From an uncultured Lactobacillus sp. (GTDB taxonomy: Bacteria > Bacillota > Bacilli > Lactobacillales > Lactobacillaceae), in contig CANRQR010000014.1 in assembly GCA_947641735.1 (NCBI GenBank), positions 1-33,956 on the forward strand: 33,956 bases of DNA. The letters run 5' to 3'. The notes under the pieces are model-generated. The model did not search any database, was not told where the DNA came from, and worked only from the letters and a program-made list of their open reading frames with translations. This document shows, in pieces, positions 20,759 through 30,239 of the stretch (the stretch's first letter is position 1; every line of letters starts with the position of its first letter). Position numbers and translations under genes: made by a program.

Positions 20759-23443
20759 CTAATCTGTGACTGATTCTAATGCTCGGCTTTGTTGACGAGC
20801 TTTAACAGATCGCTTGATTAGCTTCATTAATTCAACTTGTAAGATTGAGAATAGAGAAAGAATGATGACTACTAGCCATTGTCTTGATGTCAGGTTAGTC
20901 AAATGAAAGAGAGATTGTAAGTTAGGAGTAAAGAGAATAACTCCCATTAAAACTGCTGAAACGATAAAGGATACAATTAACCAAATATTAATTTTGTTTC
21001 CTCTAATCCAAATCGGATCAGTATTAGAATGTTGATTAAATGCGCGGAACATTTGAGATAAAGCTAGAACACAGAAGGCCATTGTTTGACCAGCAATCGG
21101 ATTATCAAAAGTGTCTCCAATCCAGTAAGCTAATAGTGTCATTAAGGCAACAAAGATTCCTTGGCTGATAACACGCCAGACTAGATCTCTTTCAAATAAG
21201 GTTCCAGTCTTCACTGGTTTATGTTTCATAATATTTTTACTTGCAGGATCTACTCCTAAAGCTAGAGCCGGTAAGCTGGCGGTAGCTAAATTGACCCAAA
21301 GAATATGAACAGCAAGTAGTGGTGCATCCCAATTAAAGAGGGTAGCAATAAATAAAGTAGTAATTTCTGCAATATTACCGACTAGTAAAAATTGAATTAC
21401 TTTCTGAATATTGCGGTAAACCTTTCGTCCCTCTTTAATGGCGGCAGTAATAGTTGTAAAACTATCGTTAAGTAAAATCATGTCTGAGACATCTTTAGCA
21501 ACGTCAGTACCACTAATTCCCATCGCGACTCCGATATCAGCTGCTTTTAAAGCGGGAGAATCATTAACTCCGTCACCTGTCATAGCTACTACTTCTTCAT
21601 TTCGCTTTAGGCTTTGAATAATTCTTAACTTATCATTAGGTGAAACACGAGCAAAAACTGTGGTTGACTTAACTGCTTGATCTAATTCGCTATCTGCCAT
21701 CTCGTTTAGTTCAGTACCAGAAATAACAGTATTTCCATTAGCATAAATGCCTAAGTTTTTAGCAATAGCAACCGCAGTATTTTTATGGTCACCAGTAATC
21801 ATAATAGTTTTAATGCCTGCTTCGCGAGCCATTTTGATTGATGCTTTAACTTCATCTCTAGCTGGGTCAATCATCCCAACAGCTCCTAAGAAAACTAAAT
21901 GTTGTTCAATATTTTCATTTTCTTGCGGTAAATTCAAAATGGTTCTGCTGGCAAATCCTAAAACTCGCAATGCCTTGTCAGACATCTTATGTGATAAGGC
22001 TAAAATATTTTCTTTATCAGTCTTAGTTAATTTCTGCATTCCATTGCTTGTGGCAATGTAGTCACAGAGTGGCAATAATTCGTCCAGTGCTCCTTTAGTG
22101 TAGGCAACATATTCATTGTTTATTTCATGAATTGTAGACATACGTTTTCTAATTGAATCAAAAGGATATTCGCCAAGTCTTGGATATTCTTTTCTTAAGC
22201 TGGAAACAGAATATCCAAAATCTTGTGCTAGTGGAATTAAGGCCCCTTCTGTAGGGTCACCAATAATTTCTTCTGGACTAGCAGGACTAAGAGAAGCATC
22301 ATTACAAAGACTAGCAGCATACATTAAGTCTTTATAAGCATTATTGTTTTTAACTGCTTTTTGAGCCTTTAAGATCTTTTTGTTAAGGAAATTATCTCCA
22401 TTAGCTAAATGGGTTACTGTCATTTTGTTTAACGTTAGAGTTCCTGTTTTGTCAGAACAAATAACTGTTGCGTTTCCAAGTGTTTCAACTGCTGGTAGAT
22501 TTTTGATTAAGGCATGTTCCTTAGCCATTCGCTGTACTCCAAGTGCCATAATGATGGTTGCAGTTGCTGGAAGTCCTTCTGGAATAATTGAAATAGCTAA
22601 AGAAATTGCTACTAAAAATTGTGGTAGAAGAGGACGTCCATAAAAAGCGCCGATGGCAAAAATTAAAACACAAATGATTAAACCAATAATTGTTAGAATT
22701 TTACCCACAGCGTTAAGTTTCCGCTTCAGTGGAGTATCACTAGTATCATCGTCTTCTAGCATTCCAGCAATTTGACCAATTTCTGTATTCATCCCAGTTT
22801 TAGTTACAATTCCACTTCCTCGACCATAAGTAACAATTGAAGAAGTGTAGGCCATATTTTTTCTATCGCCTAAGGGACAATCAGGAGAAAGAACAGCAGC
22901 TGCATTCTTTTCACTGGCAATTGACTCTCCGGTTAAAGAAGCTTCAGCAATTTTCAAGTTATTGGATTGAGTTAGGCGTAAATCCGCAGGCACCATATCA
23001 CCGTTGGTTAAGATAACTAGGTCGCCGACTACTAATTCACTAGCTGAAACAATTTTTTCAGATCCATTTCTAATTACTGTTGCAGTTGGAGCACTCATTG
23101 TCTTTAGAGCGGCAAGAGAAGCTTGGGCTTTCTTTTCTTGGATAATACCAATAATAGAGTTGATTATCACAATGAAGAAAATTACACCAGCTTCTACCCA
23201 TTCATTTAAGAGGGCTGAAAAACTGGCTGCTCCTAATAAAATTAAAATCATTGGATCAAAGATTTGCTCTTTGAGCATGTTTAAAATTGACTTAGGGGGC
23301 TTTTCATTTAAAACATTATGTCCATATTTTTTTAACCGTCTGTCAACTTCTGGCTCGCTTAAACCAGCTGAGCTTGTTTCTAGATTTGAAAATAACTCGT
23401 CTTTTGTTTGAGAATACGCGGGAGGTTGTTTCTGACTATCCAT
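20759..23443 (-). CDS. P-type Ca2+-ATPase-like cation pump
   Basis: An 894-residue P2-type ATPase, most like bacterial SERCA/PMR1-type calcium pumps. N-terminal cation ATPase domain (about 5-60), actuator motif TGES (171-174), helix-4 motif PEGLP (288-292), phosphorylated Asp331 in DKTGTLT, KGALDELL nucleotide region near 450, and hinge TGDGVND (622-628). Of the SERCA calcium ligands, Glu309, Asn768, Glu771 and Asn796 have counterparts (Glu289, Asn690, Glu693, Asn718). The helix-6 Asp800 position, normally TDG or TDS, is Ala722 in NLATASLP. This may change the number or type of ions carried. The C-terminal tail is basic. Single gene, flanked by 20-bp direct repeats. Confidence 0.93.
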   Translation of the reverse strand: MDSQKQPPAYSQTKDELFSNLETSSAGLSEPEVDRRLKKYGHNVLNEKPPKSILNMLKEQIFDPMILILLGAASFSALLNEWVEAGVIFFIVIINSIIGIIQEKKAQASLAALKTMSAPTATVIRNGSEKIVSASELVVGDLVILTNGDMVPADLRLTQSNNLKIAEASLTGESIASEKNAAAVLSPDCPLGDRKNMAYTSSIVTYGRGSGIVTKTGMNTEIGQIAGMLEDDDTSDTPLKRKLNAVGKILTIIGLIICVLIFAIGAFYGRPLLPQFLVAISLAISIIPEGLPATATIIMALGVQRMAKEHALIKNLPAVETLGNATVICSDKTGTLTLNKMTVTHLANGDNFLNKKILKAQKAVKNNNAYKDLMYAASLCNDASLSPASPEEIIGDPTEGALIPLAQDFGYSVSSLRKEYPRLGEYPFDSIRKRMSTIHEINNEYVAYTKGALDELLPLCDYIATSNGMQKLTKTDKENILALSHKMSDKALRVLGFASRTILNLPQENENIEQHLVFLGAVGMIDPARDEVKASIKMAREAGIKTIMITGDHKNTAVAIAKNLGIYANGNTVISGTELNEMADSELDQAVKSTTVFARVSPNDKLRIIQSLKRNEEVVAMTGDGVNDSPALKAADIGVAMGISGTDVAKDVSDMILLNDSFTTITAAIKEGRKVYRNIQKVIQFLLVGNIAEITTLFIATLFNWDAPLLAVHILWVNLATASLPALALGVDPASKNIMKHKPVKTGTLFERDLVWRVISQGIFVALMTLLAYWIGDTFDNPIAGQTMAFCVLALSQMFRAFNQHSNTDPIWIRGNKINIWLIVSFIVSAVLMGVILFTPNLQSLFHLTNLTSRQWLVVIILSLFSILQVELMKLIKRSVKARQQSRALESVTD

Positions 23444-23567
23444 AAAGGATATACCATTCCTTTCTTAATATTAAAAAATAATGATTTGTATAGCTTTGAT
23501 AAATATTGTTGCTTATGAACTCAAAGCTAATTATATTTATGCAATATAGTGTAAAATAACTAGTGAT

Positions 23568-23587
23568 TTAAGTCTAAAAATATGCTT
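23568..23587 (+). repeat. 20-bp direct repeat, copy 2
   Basis: Identical to 20714-20733; lies in the divergent region between the ATPase gene and the small membrane protein gene. Confidence 0.85.
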
Positions 23588-23635
23588 ATAATAATATACC
23601 TTTGCTATAGTTAAGAGAGAAATAAGGGAAGGAAC

Positions 23636-23818
23636 ATGAAGCAACTTGATCAATCATTTATTATTGGAATTTTTGGCTTAATTGGTCTGTTTATTGGCTT
23701 ATTTGTCAAAAATATTATGGTTTGGACTTTTGTTGGAATTGCAGTTGGCTATGTGATAACCTTTTGGATTCCATATTTTAAAAAGCAAAGTCAATTAAAA
23801 AAGAAAAACATGAAATAA
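23636..23818 (+). CDS. Small two-helix membrane protein
   Basis: A 60-residue protein with two membrane helices (about 8-25 and 27-47) and a very basic C terminus (KKQSQLKKKNMK) that should lie in the cytoplasm. Ribosome site GGGAAGGA before ATG. It is divergent from the cation pump; a functional link is possible but not shown. Its stop is inside the shared terminator. Confidence 0.65.
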   Translation: MKQLDQSFIIGIFGLIGLFIGLFVKNIMVWTFVGIAVGYVITFWIPYFKKQSQLKKKNMK

Positions 23819-23849
23819 GAGCGACTCTGTGTTGAGAGTCGCTCTTATT
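23814..23849. terminator. Bidirectional terminator overlapping two stop codons
   Basis: A perfect 15-bp stem (AATAAGAGCGACTCT) with a 6-base loop, containing the ends of both convergent genes. Confidence 0.85.
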
Positions 23850-24489
23850 GCTCTTGGTATAATTTTTTAACATCTTGGACGTCACTTGGTTGAATTGTAT
23901 AAAAAGATCCTTGGGGATACATAACTGAAATACTATCTTTATGACCTAATCCTATTGCATGACCTAATTCATGTTCAACTGTATTCACAATCCGTCCGTT
24001 ATTGTAGCCGTAGCTTGGGTTTAAAAGATAATATGAATTTAAGCGAACTGTTGCCTTAAGTAAATGTCCAGTTAAAGAGTTGTATTGAGTATCCGTTAGC
24101 CCAGCCGCATTTGTTTCACCATCATTCATTGACTTAATAATGATTTTGGCATTATTTCTATCATTTGTGATTTTAAAATTAAAGGCACCTGTGTTATTCC
24201 AAACGTTAATTCCATCAAGCGCAGCTTGTTTTAGCGTTGGATCAGAAAGATCGATGTAGACAGTGGCTGTATTAGAGTCAAAAGTATGTCCTTTAGAATT
24301 ATCTCCATCCTTATCATCATTTTGGATTTTTTCAGGTGAAATAAATTGTTGTACTTTTGCTGTTAGATAGGGGAGGGGGTTTCTAGTTCCAAATGTTTTT
24401 TCAATTTCTGGGGCCGCTTTTTGATAGGCAAACTCAAAGCCCACAAATAGAAGTGCTAGAACTAGAATTGTTTTAAAAAATCGTTTCAC
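23845..24489 (-). CDS. Matrixin-like secreted zinc metalloprotease
   Basis: A 214-residue protein with an N-terminal signal or anchor helix (about 5-20). A catalytic domain contains HELGHAIGLGH (His173, Glu174, His177, His183) and the Met-turn methionine in SVMYP (Met190), the metzincin signature of family M10A. The preceding VYIDLSDPTLKQAALDGINVWNNTG matches the start of matrixin domains. It probably works at the cell surface; the target is unknown. The start codon is GTG with a weak ribosome site. Convergent with the small membrane protein gene. Confidence 0.9.
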   Translation of the reverse strand: MKRFFKTILVLALLFVGFEFAYQKAAPEIEKTFGTRNPLPYLTAKVQQFISPEKIQNDDKDGDNSKGHTFDSNTATVYIDLSDPTLKQAALDGINVWNNTGAFNFKITNDRNNAKIIIKSMNDGETNAAGLTDTQYNSLTGHLLKATVRLNSYYLLNPSYGYNNGRIVNTVEHELGHAIGLGHKDSISVMYPQGSFYTIQPSDVQDVKKLYQEQ

Positions 24490-24657
24490 TTTCTCATCTC
24501 ACAATGTAATTTTATTTAATTATAAAACTAATTATTTAAGAAAAGACTAAATAACGGTTGAGACTTTCTGAAAATTATAAATTCTTTTAGAAAGCGTATA
24601 CATATGATAAAATAATATGCAACGTTTTTACTAATGCTAGAAATAGGTGACGTAATT

Positions 24658-26952
24658 TTGGTAAAAGAAACTGAACAACAAAAAGAACAAAAGCATTTAG
24701 ATGATGTTCTTGGCTTAATTAAGAAGAAAGAAAAAGAGCTTGATCATTCAATCGAACATGCACAAAATGAAGCTCAAAATATCAACTCACATTTTTTTGA
24801 TGATGTGAAATTAGATTATGATGGCTACTCCACTTCAATGGATACTGCACTGTCTATTCACCAGCAACAACAAATGTTAGCGGAACGACAAAATGCCTGG
24901 CAACATTCAGCTAAGCAATTATCGACCTTGCAGCGTTTAGAAAAGAAGCCATATTTTGCAAGAGTTGATTTTCAAGAACCTAATGAAGAACCAGAAACTA
25001 TTTATATTGGATTAGGTTCTTTTGCAGATAAAGAAGATCATTTTTTAATCTATGATTGGCGTGCCCCAATATCATCTATTTACTATGATGGAAAATTAGG
25101 AAAAGTATCATATAATGCACCAGATGGTGTGCAAACTGTTGATATGACTAAGAAGCGTCAATTTTTAATTAAAGATGGCAAGATTACTAATATGTTTGAT
25201 ACCAATGAATCCATTGGGGATCAAATGCTCTTAAATGTCTTGAATGAAAAATCATCTACACAGATGAAGTCAATTGTGACTACCATTCAACGTGAGCAAA
25301 ATAAAATTATTAGAAATACTAGTGCTGATCTTTTATTTGTTCAAGGAGCTGCTGGTTCGGGTAAGACTTCTGCCATTATGCAGCGTGTGGCCTACTTACT
25401 ATATCGCTACCGTGGTAATTTGACTTCTAGCGATGTTATTATGTTCAGCCCAAATCAATTATTTAATGATTATGTTAAAAATGTTCTTCCGGAAATGGGA
25501 GAACAGAATATGGTTCAAATGACTTACTGGCAGTTTGTTTCTCGCCGTGTTCCCGGAATGAACGTTGAAAACTTATTTGAACAATTCGAAGATAATGAGC
25601 AAAACGATAAGATTGTTAACTTGAAGAATTCATTGCAATTCTTTAATGCAGTAACTCGCTATGCTAAACATCTTGAAAAGAATGGTTTGATTTTTAAGAA
25701 CATTTACTTTAAGAGTAAGGAAAAGCCATTTTTTGATAAGGAAAAGATCAAGGAAATCTACTATGGCTTTAATGAAAACTACCATCTGAGAAATAGAATT
25801 GAAGCTACAAAAGAAGCTTTGATTAATAGCTTGAACCGCAGAATTGAACCAGAAACTAAGAAGGCATGGGTTGATAAAACTATTGAATCTTTGGATCAAG
25901 AACAATTAAATAAGCTGTATGATCGTCCAGATCAAGAATTTGAATCTAGTGCAAAAGAAGAACACTTTTTAGCTCGTAAGATTGTAATTAATCAATTAAA
26001 GCAAGTTAGTCGCAAGATTCGCCAGAATCGCTTTTTAAATATTCGTGCACAATACTTACGTTTTTTGCGTGCCGTTCCTAAGATAATTGACTTAAGTAAA
26101 TGGGATATTACCCAAGAGGAATGGGATGCTCATATTGAAAATGTTAAAGAGCGATTTAAAGCTGGAAAAATCAAGATGGCTGATATTTCTCCATACCTTT
26201 ACCTATATGATCTAGTAACCGGACGTAGAACAGATTATGAAATGCGCTATGCCTTTATTGATGAAATTCAGGATTACACTCCATTCCAATTAGCGTACCT
26301 TAAGTACAATTTCCCTAGAGCTAAGTTCACAATGTTAGGTGACTTGAATCAAGCTATTTTTACTAAAGATGAAAGTAAAACACTTTTGAGTCAAATCTCT
26401 AAATTATTTGATCCCGAGAAGACCGATGTTGTTCAATTAACGAAGTCGTACCGTTCAACGAAGGAAATAACTAACTTTACTAAGCAAATCTTGCGTCAAG
26501 GTGAAAAGATTGAAGCTTTTGATAGACGTGGTCCAAAGCCAGCCTTTTACAAGCGCGATAGCATTGAAAAAGAATACAATGCCTTGCAAGATATATTGGT
26601 AGAAAACGATGAACAAAAGCTAACAACAGCAATTATTACTAAGACATTGGCTGAAGCTCAAGAAGTTGCTAAAGTATTAAAAGAAAGAAATATTAAGGCA
26701 ACTTTGATTGGGTCGGCAAACCAGCGTTTAGTGCCTGGTACTTTAGTAATGCCATCCTATCTTGCTAAAGGACTAGAATTTGATGCAGTAGTTGCTTGGG
26801 GCGTTTCAAAAGAAAACTATCATCAATTAGATGAAACTCAATTGCTTTACACCATTGCCTCGCGGGCAATGTATAAATTAGACTTAATTTATACAGGTGA
26901 GAAGAGTCCTTCGTTTGATAATTTAGATGAAAAAACTTACGTAAATAAGTAA
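24658..26952 (+). CDS. helD: HelD-like RNA polymerase-recycling helicase
   Basis: A superfamily 1 (UvrD-like) ATPase of about 764 residues that in Firmicutes binds RNA polymerase and frees stalled complexes. An N-terminal coiled-coil arm (about 1-75) would reach into polymerase; then a DWRAPISS-IYYDG region; Walker A GAAGSGKTS near residue 230; Walker B DEIQDYTP near 535; and TKSYRST further on. A late KGLEFDAVVAWG motif and a SRAMYKL end complete the helicase fold. I prefer TTG at 24658, because AGGTGA lies eight bases before it, over ATG at 24634, which has no ribosome site. A terminator follows. Confidence 0.9.
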   Translation: MVKETEQQKEQKHLDDVLGLIKKKEKELDHSIEHAQNEAQNINSHFFDDVKLDYDGYSTSMDTALSIHQQQQMLAERQNAWQHSAKQLSTLQRLEKKPYFARVDFQEPNEEPETIYIGLGSFADKEDHFLIYDWRAPISSIYYDGKLGKVSYNAPDGVQTVDMTKKRQFLIKDGKITNMFDTNESIGDQMLLNVLNEKSSTQMKSIVTTIQREQNKIIRNTSADLLFVQGAAGSGKTSAIMQRVAYLLYRYRGNLTSSDVIMFSPNQLFNDYVKNVLPEMGEQNMVQMTYWQFVSRRVPGMNVENLFEQFEDNEQNDKIVNLKNSLQFFNAVTRYAKHLEKNGLIFKNIYFKSKEKPFFDKEKIKEIYYGFNENYHLRNRIEATKEALINSLNRRIEPETKKAWVDKTIESLDQEQLNKLYDRPDQEFESSAKEEHFLARKIVINQLKQVSRKIRQNRFLNIRAQYLRFLRAVPKIIDLSKWDITQEEWDAHIENVKERFKAGKIKMADISPYLYLYDLVTGRRTDYEMRYAFIDEIQDYTPFQLAYLKYNFPRAKFTMLGDLNQAIFTKDESKTLLSQISKLFDPEKTDVVQLTKSYRSTKEITNFTKQILRQGEKIEAFDRRGPKPAFYKRDSIEKEYNALQDILVENDEQKLTTAIITKTLAEAQEVAKVLKERNIKATLIGSANQRLVPGTLVMPSYLAKGLEFDAVVAWGVSKENYHQLDETQLLYTIASRAMYKLDLIYTGEKSPSFDNLDEKTYVNK

Positions 26953-26956
26953 AAAT

Positions 26957-27010
26957 AAAATCCCTCTTGGATCTTGGTATCATTAAAACCTTGATTTAGA
27001 GGGATTTTTT
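26957..27010 (+). terminator. Intrinsic terminator after helD
   Basis: Outer stem AAAATCCCTCT / AGAGGGATTTT (11 bp), a 30-base partly paired loop and six T. Confidence 0.75.
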
Positions 27011-27067
27011 ATTATTAAGGTAAGCAGATAAGGATTTAAAGTTAATTCTATTTAATTCTTATGCATT

Positions 27068-27097
27068 TTGACAGACTTAATACATAATAGTTAAAAT
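27068..27097 (+). promoter_or_regulatory. Promoter with perfect -35, very close to the start codon
   Basis: TTGACA (27068-27073), 18 bases, TAAAAT (27092-27097). The ATG at 27105 is only seven bases after the -10 and there is no ribosome site, so the transcript may be leaderless. Confidence 0.6.
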
Positions 27098-27104
27098 ACT
27101 TAGC

Positions 27105-27827
27105 ATGAAAAGATTAAATAGAGCTAGAAAATATCGGCGTAGAAGAAGAATTCTGTATACAGTTATATTGTTAATTACTGCTGGAGTAATCGCCTTAGGA
27201 TTTAATTTTAAAAGATTTCAAAATGAATATGATTGGCTTACTTTAAAACCAGAACAGAAGTTAAATGTTCCCTTAGTAAACCAATTACCAGACTTACCAA
27301 ATGGTTGTGAGGTTACCTCACTTGCGATGTTGTTGAAATACTATGATATTAATGTAAGTAAATTAGAGTTGTCATCGAATATCAAGCATGTATCGTCTTT
27401 TGTTGACAATAATTATCGAGGAAATCCACACGTTGGATTTGTTGGTTACATGAGTATCAAGAATGCAGGCTGGTGTGTGTATAATGAACCCCTATATAAT
27501 GTGGCTAGAAAATACACAAAGCGAATCCGCAATTATACAGGTAATGATTTTGTTCAGGTATTGAAATTAGTTTCTAAGAGACATCCTGTAGTAATCATTA
27601 CAACTTTGAAGTTTGATCGGGTAAATGATATGCAGACCTGGTCTACTAAGCAAGGAAAAGTTCACGTAACGCCGTCATCTCATGCTTGTGTGATTACAGG
27701 TTACAACAAGAAAAAGGGGATTGTGTATGTAAATGATCCTTATGGCGTTAAAAATAAAAAGGTAGGCTTAAAGAAGATAGAGGCAAGCTATAACCAGCAA
27801 GGTAAACAAGCACTTTATATTGAATAG
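27105..27827 (+). CDS. Membrane-anchored C39-like cysteine peptidase
   Basis: A 240-residue protein with a strongly basic N terminus (RKYRRRRR), one membrane helix (about 17-34) and an extracytoplasmic papain-like domain of the Peptidase_C39_2 group. The probable active site is Cys68 (LPNGCEVTSLAMLL), His193 (SSHACVITGY) and Asp211 (VNDPYG). Stand-alone members are common in lactobacilli and their substrates are mostly unknown; this one has no ABC exporter domain or adjacent bacteriocin gene. The start is judged by the membrane helix; no Shine-Dalgarno is visible. Confidence 0.88.
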   Translation: MKRLNRARKYRRRRRILYTVILLITAGVIALGFNFKRFQNEYDWLTLKPEQKLNVPLVNQLPDLPNGCEVTSLAMLLKYYDINVSKLELSSNIKHVSSFVDNNYRGNPHVGFVGYMSIKNAGWCVYNEPLYNVARKYTKRIRNYTGNDFVQVLKLVSKRHPVVIITTLKFDRVNDMQTWSTKQGKVHVTPSSHACVITGYNKKKGIVYVNDPYGVKNKKVGLKKIEASYNQQGKQALYIE

Positions 27828-27834
27828 AGCAGTA

Positions 27835-27864
27835 AAAAAGCATCCCGTTATTGGGATGCTTTTT
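27835..27864. terminator. Bidirectional terminator
   Basis: A perfect 12-bp stem (AAAAAGCATCCC) with a 6-base loop between convergent genes. Confidence 0.88.
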
Positions 27865-28435
27865 ATGATATAGCAGCTGTTTCTTTCTCTTTGACTAATT
27901 CAGCAAGCTTTTCAATTAGTAATTTATTACCTTCTTGATTTAAATGGATGCCATCCTTCTGAAGTAAATTATTCGGATGACCTGTCTTACACATTACTTT
28001 TGCAAAGTTTAAGAATGGAATATTGTTTTCGATATGACATTCCTCAACTACTAACTCAAATTGCAAAGTTTTAGGCCATGCTTGATCTGGAACAATTTTC
28101 CAATTAGTATAGGAAGGTCCCATTAATAATGTTTTATCAGCCCCAATTAAGTCAACTAATACTTGTAAGTTATGCGCATATCGTCCAGCGCTTAAGCCAA
28201 AGTGTATATTAGCATCATTAGTACCTAAAGAAAGAATAACTAGGTCATAATCAAAAGGCTTGACTCTTAGCTCGTAAAAATCAATTGCTTCTTCAGTAGT
28301 TGTGCCAGGTACAGAATTATTAATAATTGTAAAATTAGGTAATTTTTCTTGCAGTCCTTGAGTTACAATATTAGTTGCGTGTCCATCAATATAACCTGCA
28401 AGTAGGGAATCACCAAAAAGAATTAATTTTTTCAT
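27863..28435 (-). CDS. SGNH/GDSL-type esterase
   Basis: A 190-residue cytoplasmic hydrolase (no signal peptide). Block I FGDSLLAGY carries the nucleophile Ser10; the oxyanion residues include Gly44 and Asn73 (GTNDAN); block V KDGIHLN gives Asp161 and His164. The family removes acyl groups from small esters, including acetylated sugars; substrate not predictable. Divergent from coaA, with which it shares a 90-base promoter region. Confidence 0.9.
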   Translation of the reverse strand: MKKLILFGDSLLAGYIDGHATNIVTQGLQEKLPNFTIINNSVPGTTTEEAIDFYELRVKPFDYDLVILSLGTNDANIHFGLSAGRYAHNLQVLVDLIGADKTLLMGPSYTNWKIVPDQAWPKTLQFELVVEECHIENNIPFLNFAKVMCKTGHPNNLLQKDGIHLNQEGNKLLIEKLAELVKEKETAAIS

Positions 28436-28524
28436 AGATATCTTCTTTTCTTTCTCTCAATATATATGATAGGCTGAACAATGTAAAAATACTAGGAACA
28501 AGGCAGAAGGAAGGCGGGCTTTTT

Positions 28525-29376
28525 ATGCAAGAGCAATTTTTACACTTGACACCTGATAAGTGGCAGGCACTAATTCCTCCAAGTGATGAATTTAGTGCAG
28601 AAATTTTCATGATGAAGAATCTTCAATATATCATGAGTCAAAAAAATGCAATTTATCACACTCAACAAAGCTTCTACAATGAAAAATGGCCAAAAGTACC
28701 ATTTATTATTGGAGTAACTGGATCTGTTGCTGTAGGAAAGTCTACTTTTGCAAAAAAAATAACCCGCTTGTTCGAACGTCTTGAACCAGAGAAAACAATT
28801 GATCAGGTTTCTGCTGATGGCTTTTTAATGTCGAATGCAGAACTTAAAGCTAAAAACTTAATGGATCAAAAGGGCTTCCCATCGTCATTTAACTGGGATG
28901 CCTTTTATACTTTTTTAGCAAGCGTTAAAGCTGGTAAAGAAAGGGTACCATACAGACTATACTCTCAGGAAATTTCTGATCTGGTGCCCAATGAATTAGG
29001 ATATGTTAATGTTCCGGATATATTAGTAGTAGAAGGAATTAACTTGCTGGAGGTCCCTCCAGATGGCCAAGCTCCACCTAGTGATTTCTTTGACTATGTA
29101 ATTTATTTGGATGCAAGCGAAGAAGATTTAGAGAAATGGTATCTTGATCGTTATCATCTAATGTTAGAGATTAATCGAAATAATCCAGATAATTTCTTTT
29201 ATAAATGGGCTAATGTTCCAAAAGAACAAGCAGATAAATTTGCTAGAAGAGTCTGGCGAGATGTTAACTTGAAGAATTTACATCAATATATTGAACCAAC
29301 TAAGAATAGAGCTGACATGATTATTAAAAAGCACGGTAATCATGAAATAAGTGATATGTATATTAGGAAATTTTAG
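28525..29376 (+). CDS. coaA: Type I pantothenate kinase
   Basis: Phosphorylates pantothenate with ATP, the first committed step of coenzyme A synthesis. The P-loop GVTGSVAVGKST is at 63-74, followed by SADGFLMSNAEL, QKGFPSSFNWDAF and VPYRLYSQEISDL, then VVEGINLL and RYHLMLEINR, all typical of bacterial type I enzymes. At 283 residues it is slightly shorter at the N terminus than the E. coli enzyme. The ribosome site is GAAGGCGGG. efp follows after nine bases, so the two probably share a transcript. Confidence 0.96.
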   Translation: MQEQFLHLTPDKWQALIPPSDEFSAEIFMMKNLQYIMSQKNAIYHTQQSFYNEKWPKVPFIIGVTGSVAVGKSTFAKKITRLFERLEPEKTIDQVSADGFLMSNAELKAKNLMDQKGFPSSFNWDAFYTFLASVKAGKERVPYRLYSQEISDLVPNELGYVNVPDILVVEGINLLEVPPDGQAPPSDFFDYVIYLDASEEDLEKWYLDRYHLMLEINRNNPDNFFYKWANVPKEQADKFARRVWRDVNLKNLHQYIEPTKNRADMIIKKHGNHEISDMYIRKF

Positions 29377-29385
29377 GGAGAGAAA

Positions 29386-29958
29386 ATGCAAGCAATTGAA
29401 TTAAAAAAAGGTATGATTTTTAGTCAAGATGGTAAACTAATCGAAGTATTAAAGAGCAATCACCATAAACCAGGAAAAGGTAATACGGTAATGCAAATGG
29501 ATCTTCGTGATGTTATGAGCGGTGCCGTAGTACATAAAACTATGCGTCCAAGTGAAAAGGTTGATTTAGTTAATGTTGCTTTAAAGAAGGCACAGTATCT
29601 TTATGACGATGATACTAATTACATTTTTATGGACACTGATACTTATGAACAATATTTAATTCCTAAGGAACACCTTGAATCGGAATCTAAATTCTTGCTT
29701 CCAAATATTGATGTTGATCTTAAGTTTACAGATGAAGGTAAACTAATTGGGATTAACTTACCATCTACAGTGAAGATGACTGTTAAAGAAACACAGCCTG
29801 AAATTAAAGGTGCAACTGCTGCTGGTGGTGGTAAGCCAGCAACAATGAATACTGGATTAGTTGTAACTGTTCCTGATTTTATTAAAGAAGGAGAAGAACT
29901 AATCATCGGGACTGAAAACGGAGATTATAAAGGTCGAGCAGATAGTATTGCGAGATAA
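29386..29958 (+). CDS. efp: Translation elongation factor P
   Basis: Rescues ribosomes stalled on consecutive prolines. The 190-residue protein has the KOW-like domain I with the tip loop HHKPGKGN (Lys31 is the usual modification site), domain II (YLYDDDTNYIFMD) and the C-terminal OB domain with TATAAGGGKPATMNTGLVV-type signature near 145-160. The Lys-type loop fits Firmicute EF-P, modified differently from the E. coli beta-lysyl form. Lactobacilli often have two EF-P genes; I cannot tell whether this is the main one. It is probably co-transcribed with coaA and followed by a terminator. Confidence 0.95.
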   Translation: MQAIELKKGMIFSQDGKLIEVLKSNHHKPGKGNTVMQMDLRDVMSGAVVHKTMRPSEKVDLVNVALKKAQYLYDDDTNYIFMDTDTYEQYLIPKEHLESESKFLLPNIDVDLKFTDEGKLIGINLPSTVKMTVKETQPEIKGATAAGGGKPATMNTGLVVTVPDFIKEGEELIIGTENGDYKGRADSIAR

Positions 29959-30004
29959 TATTACTAGATAAGTAGAAAGATAATAAGATAATAAGAATTA
30001 CTGG

Positions 30005-30040
30005 TAGGAAAATTGACATAAGTTAATTTTCCTATTTTTT
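30005..30040 (+). terminator. Intrinsic terminator after efp
   Basis: Stem TAGGAAAATT / AATTTTCCTA (10 bp), a 10-base loop, six T. Confidence 0.85.
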
Positions 30041-30239
30041 ATATTTAAAATATGTTTTTTTGGAACAAGGCAACAATAATTAATTATATTTTTGCTATTG
30101 ATTAAAAACAATATAGATATTTCTTGTTTAATTTTAGTTTTTTATAGAAGTGATTAAATAACACTTTTAAAAAGTAAATAATCAATATAAGTATAGACAA
30201 ATAATAGTCTTAATTATGACTTAAACAAAGTCACTTTAC

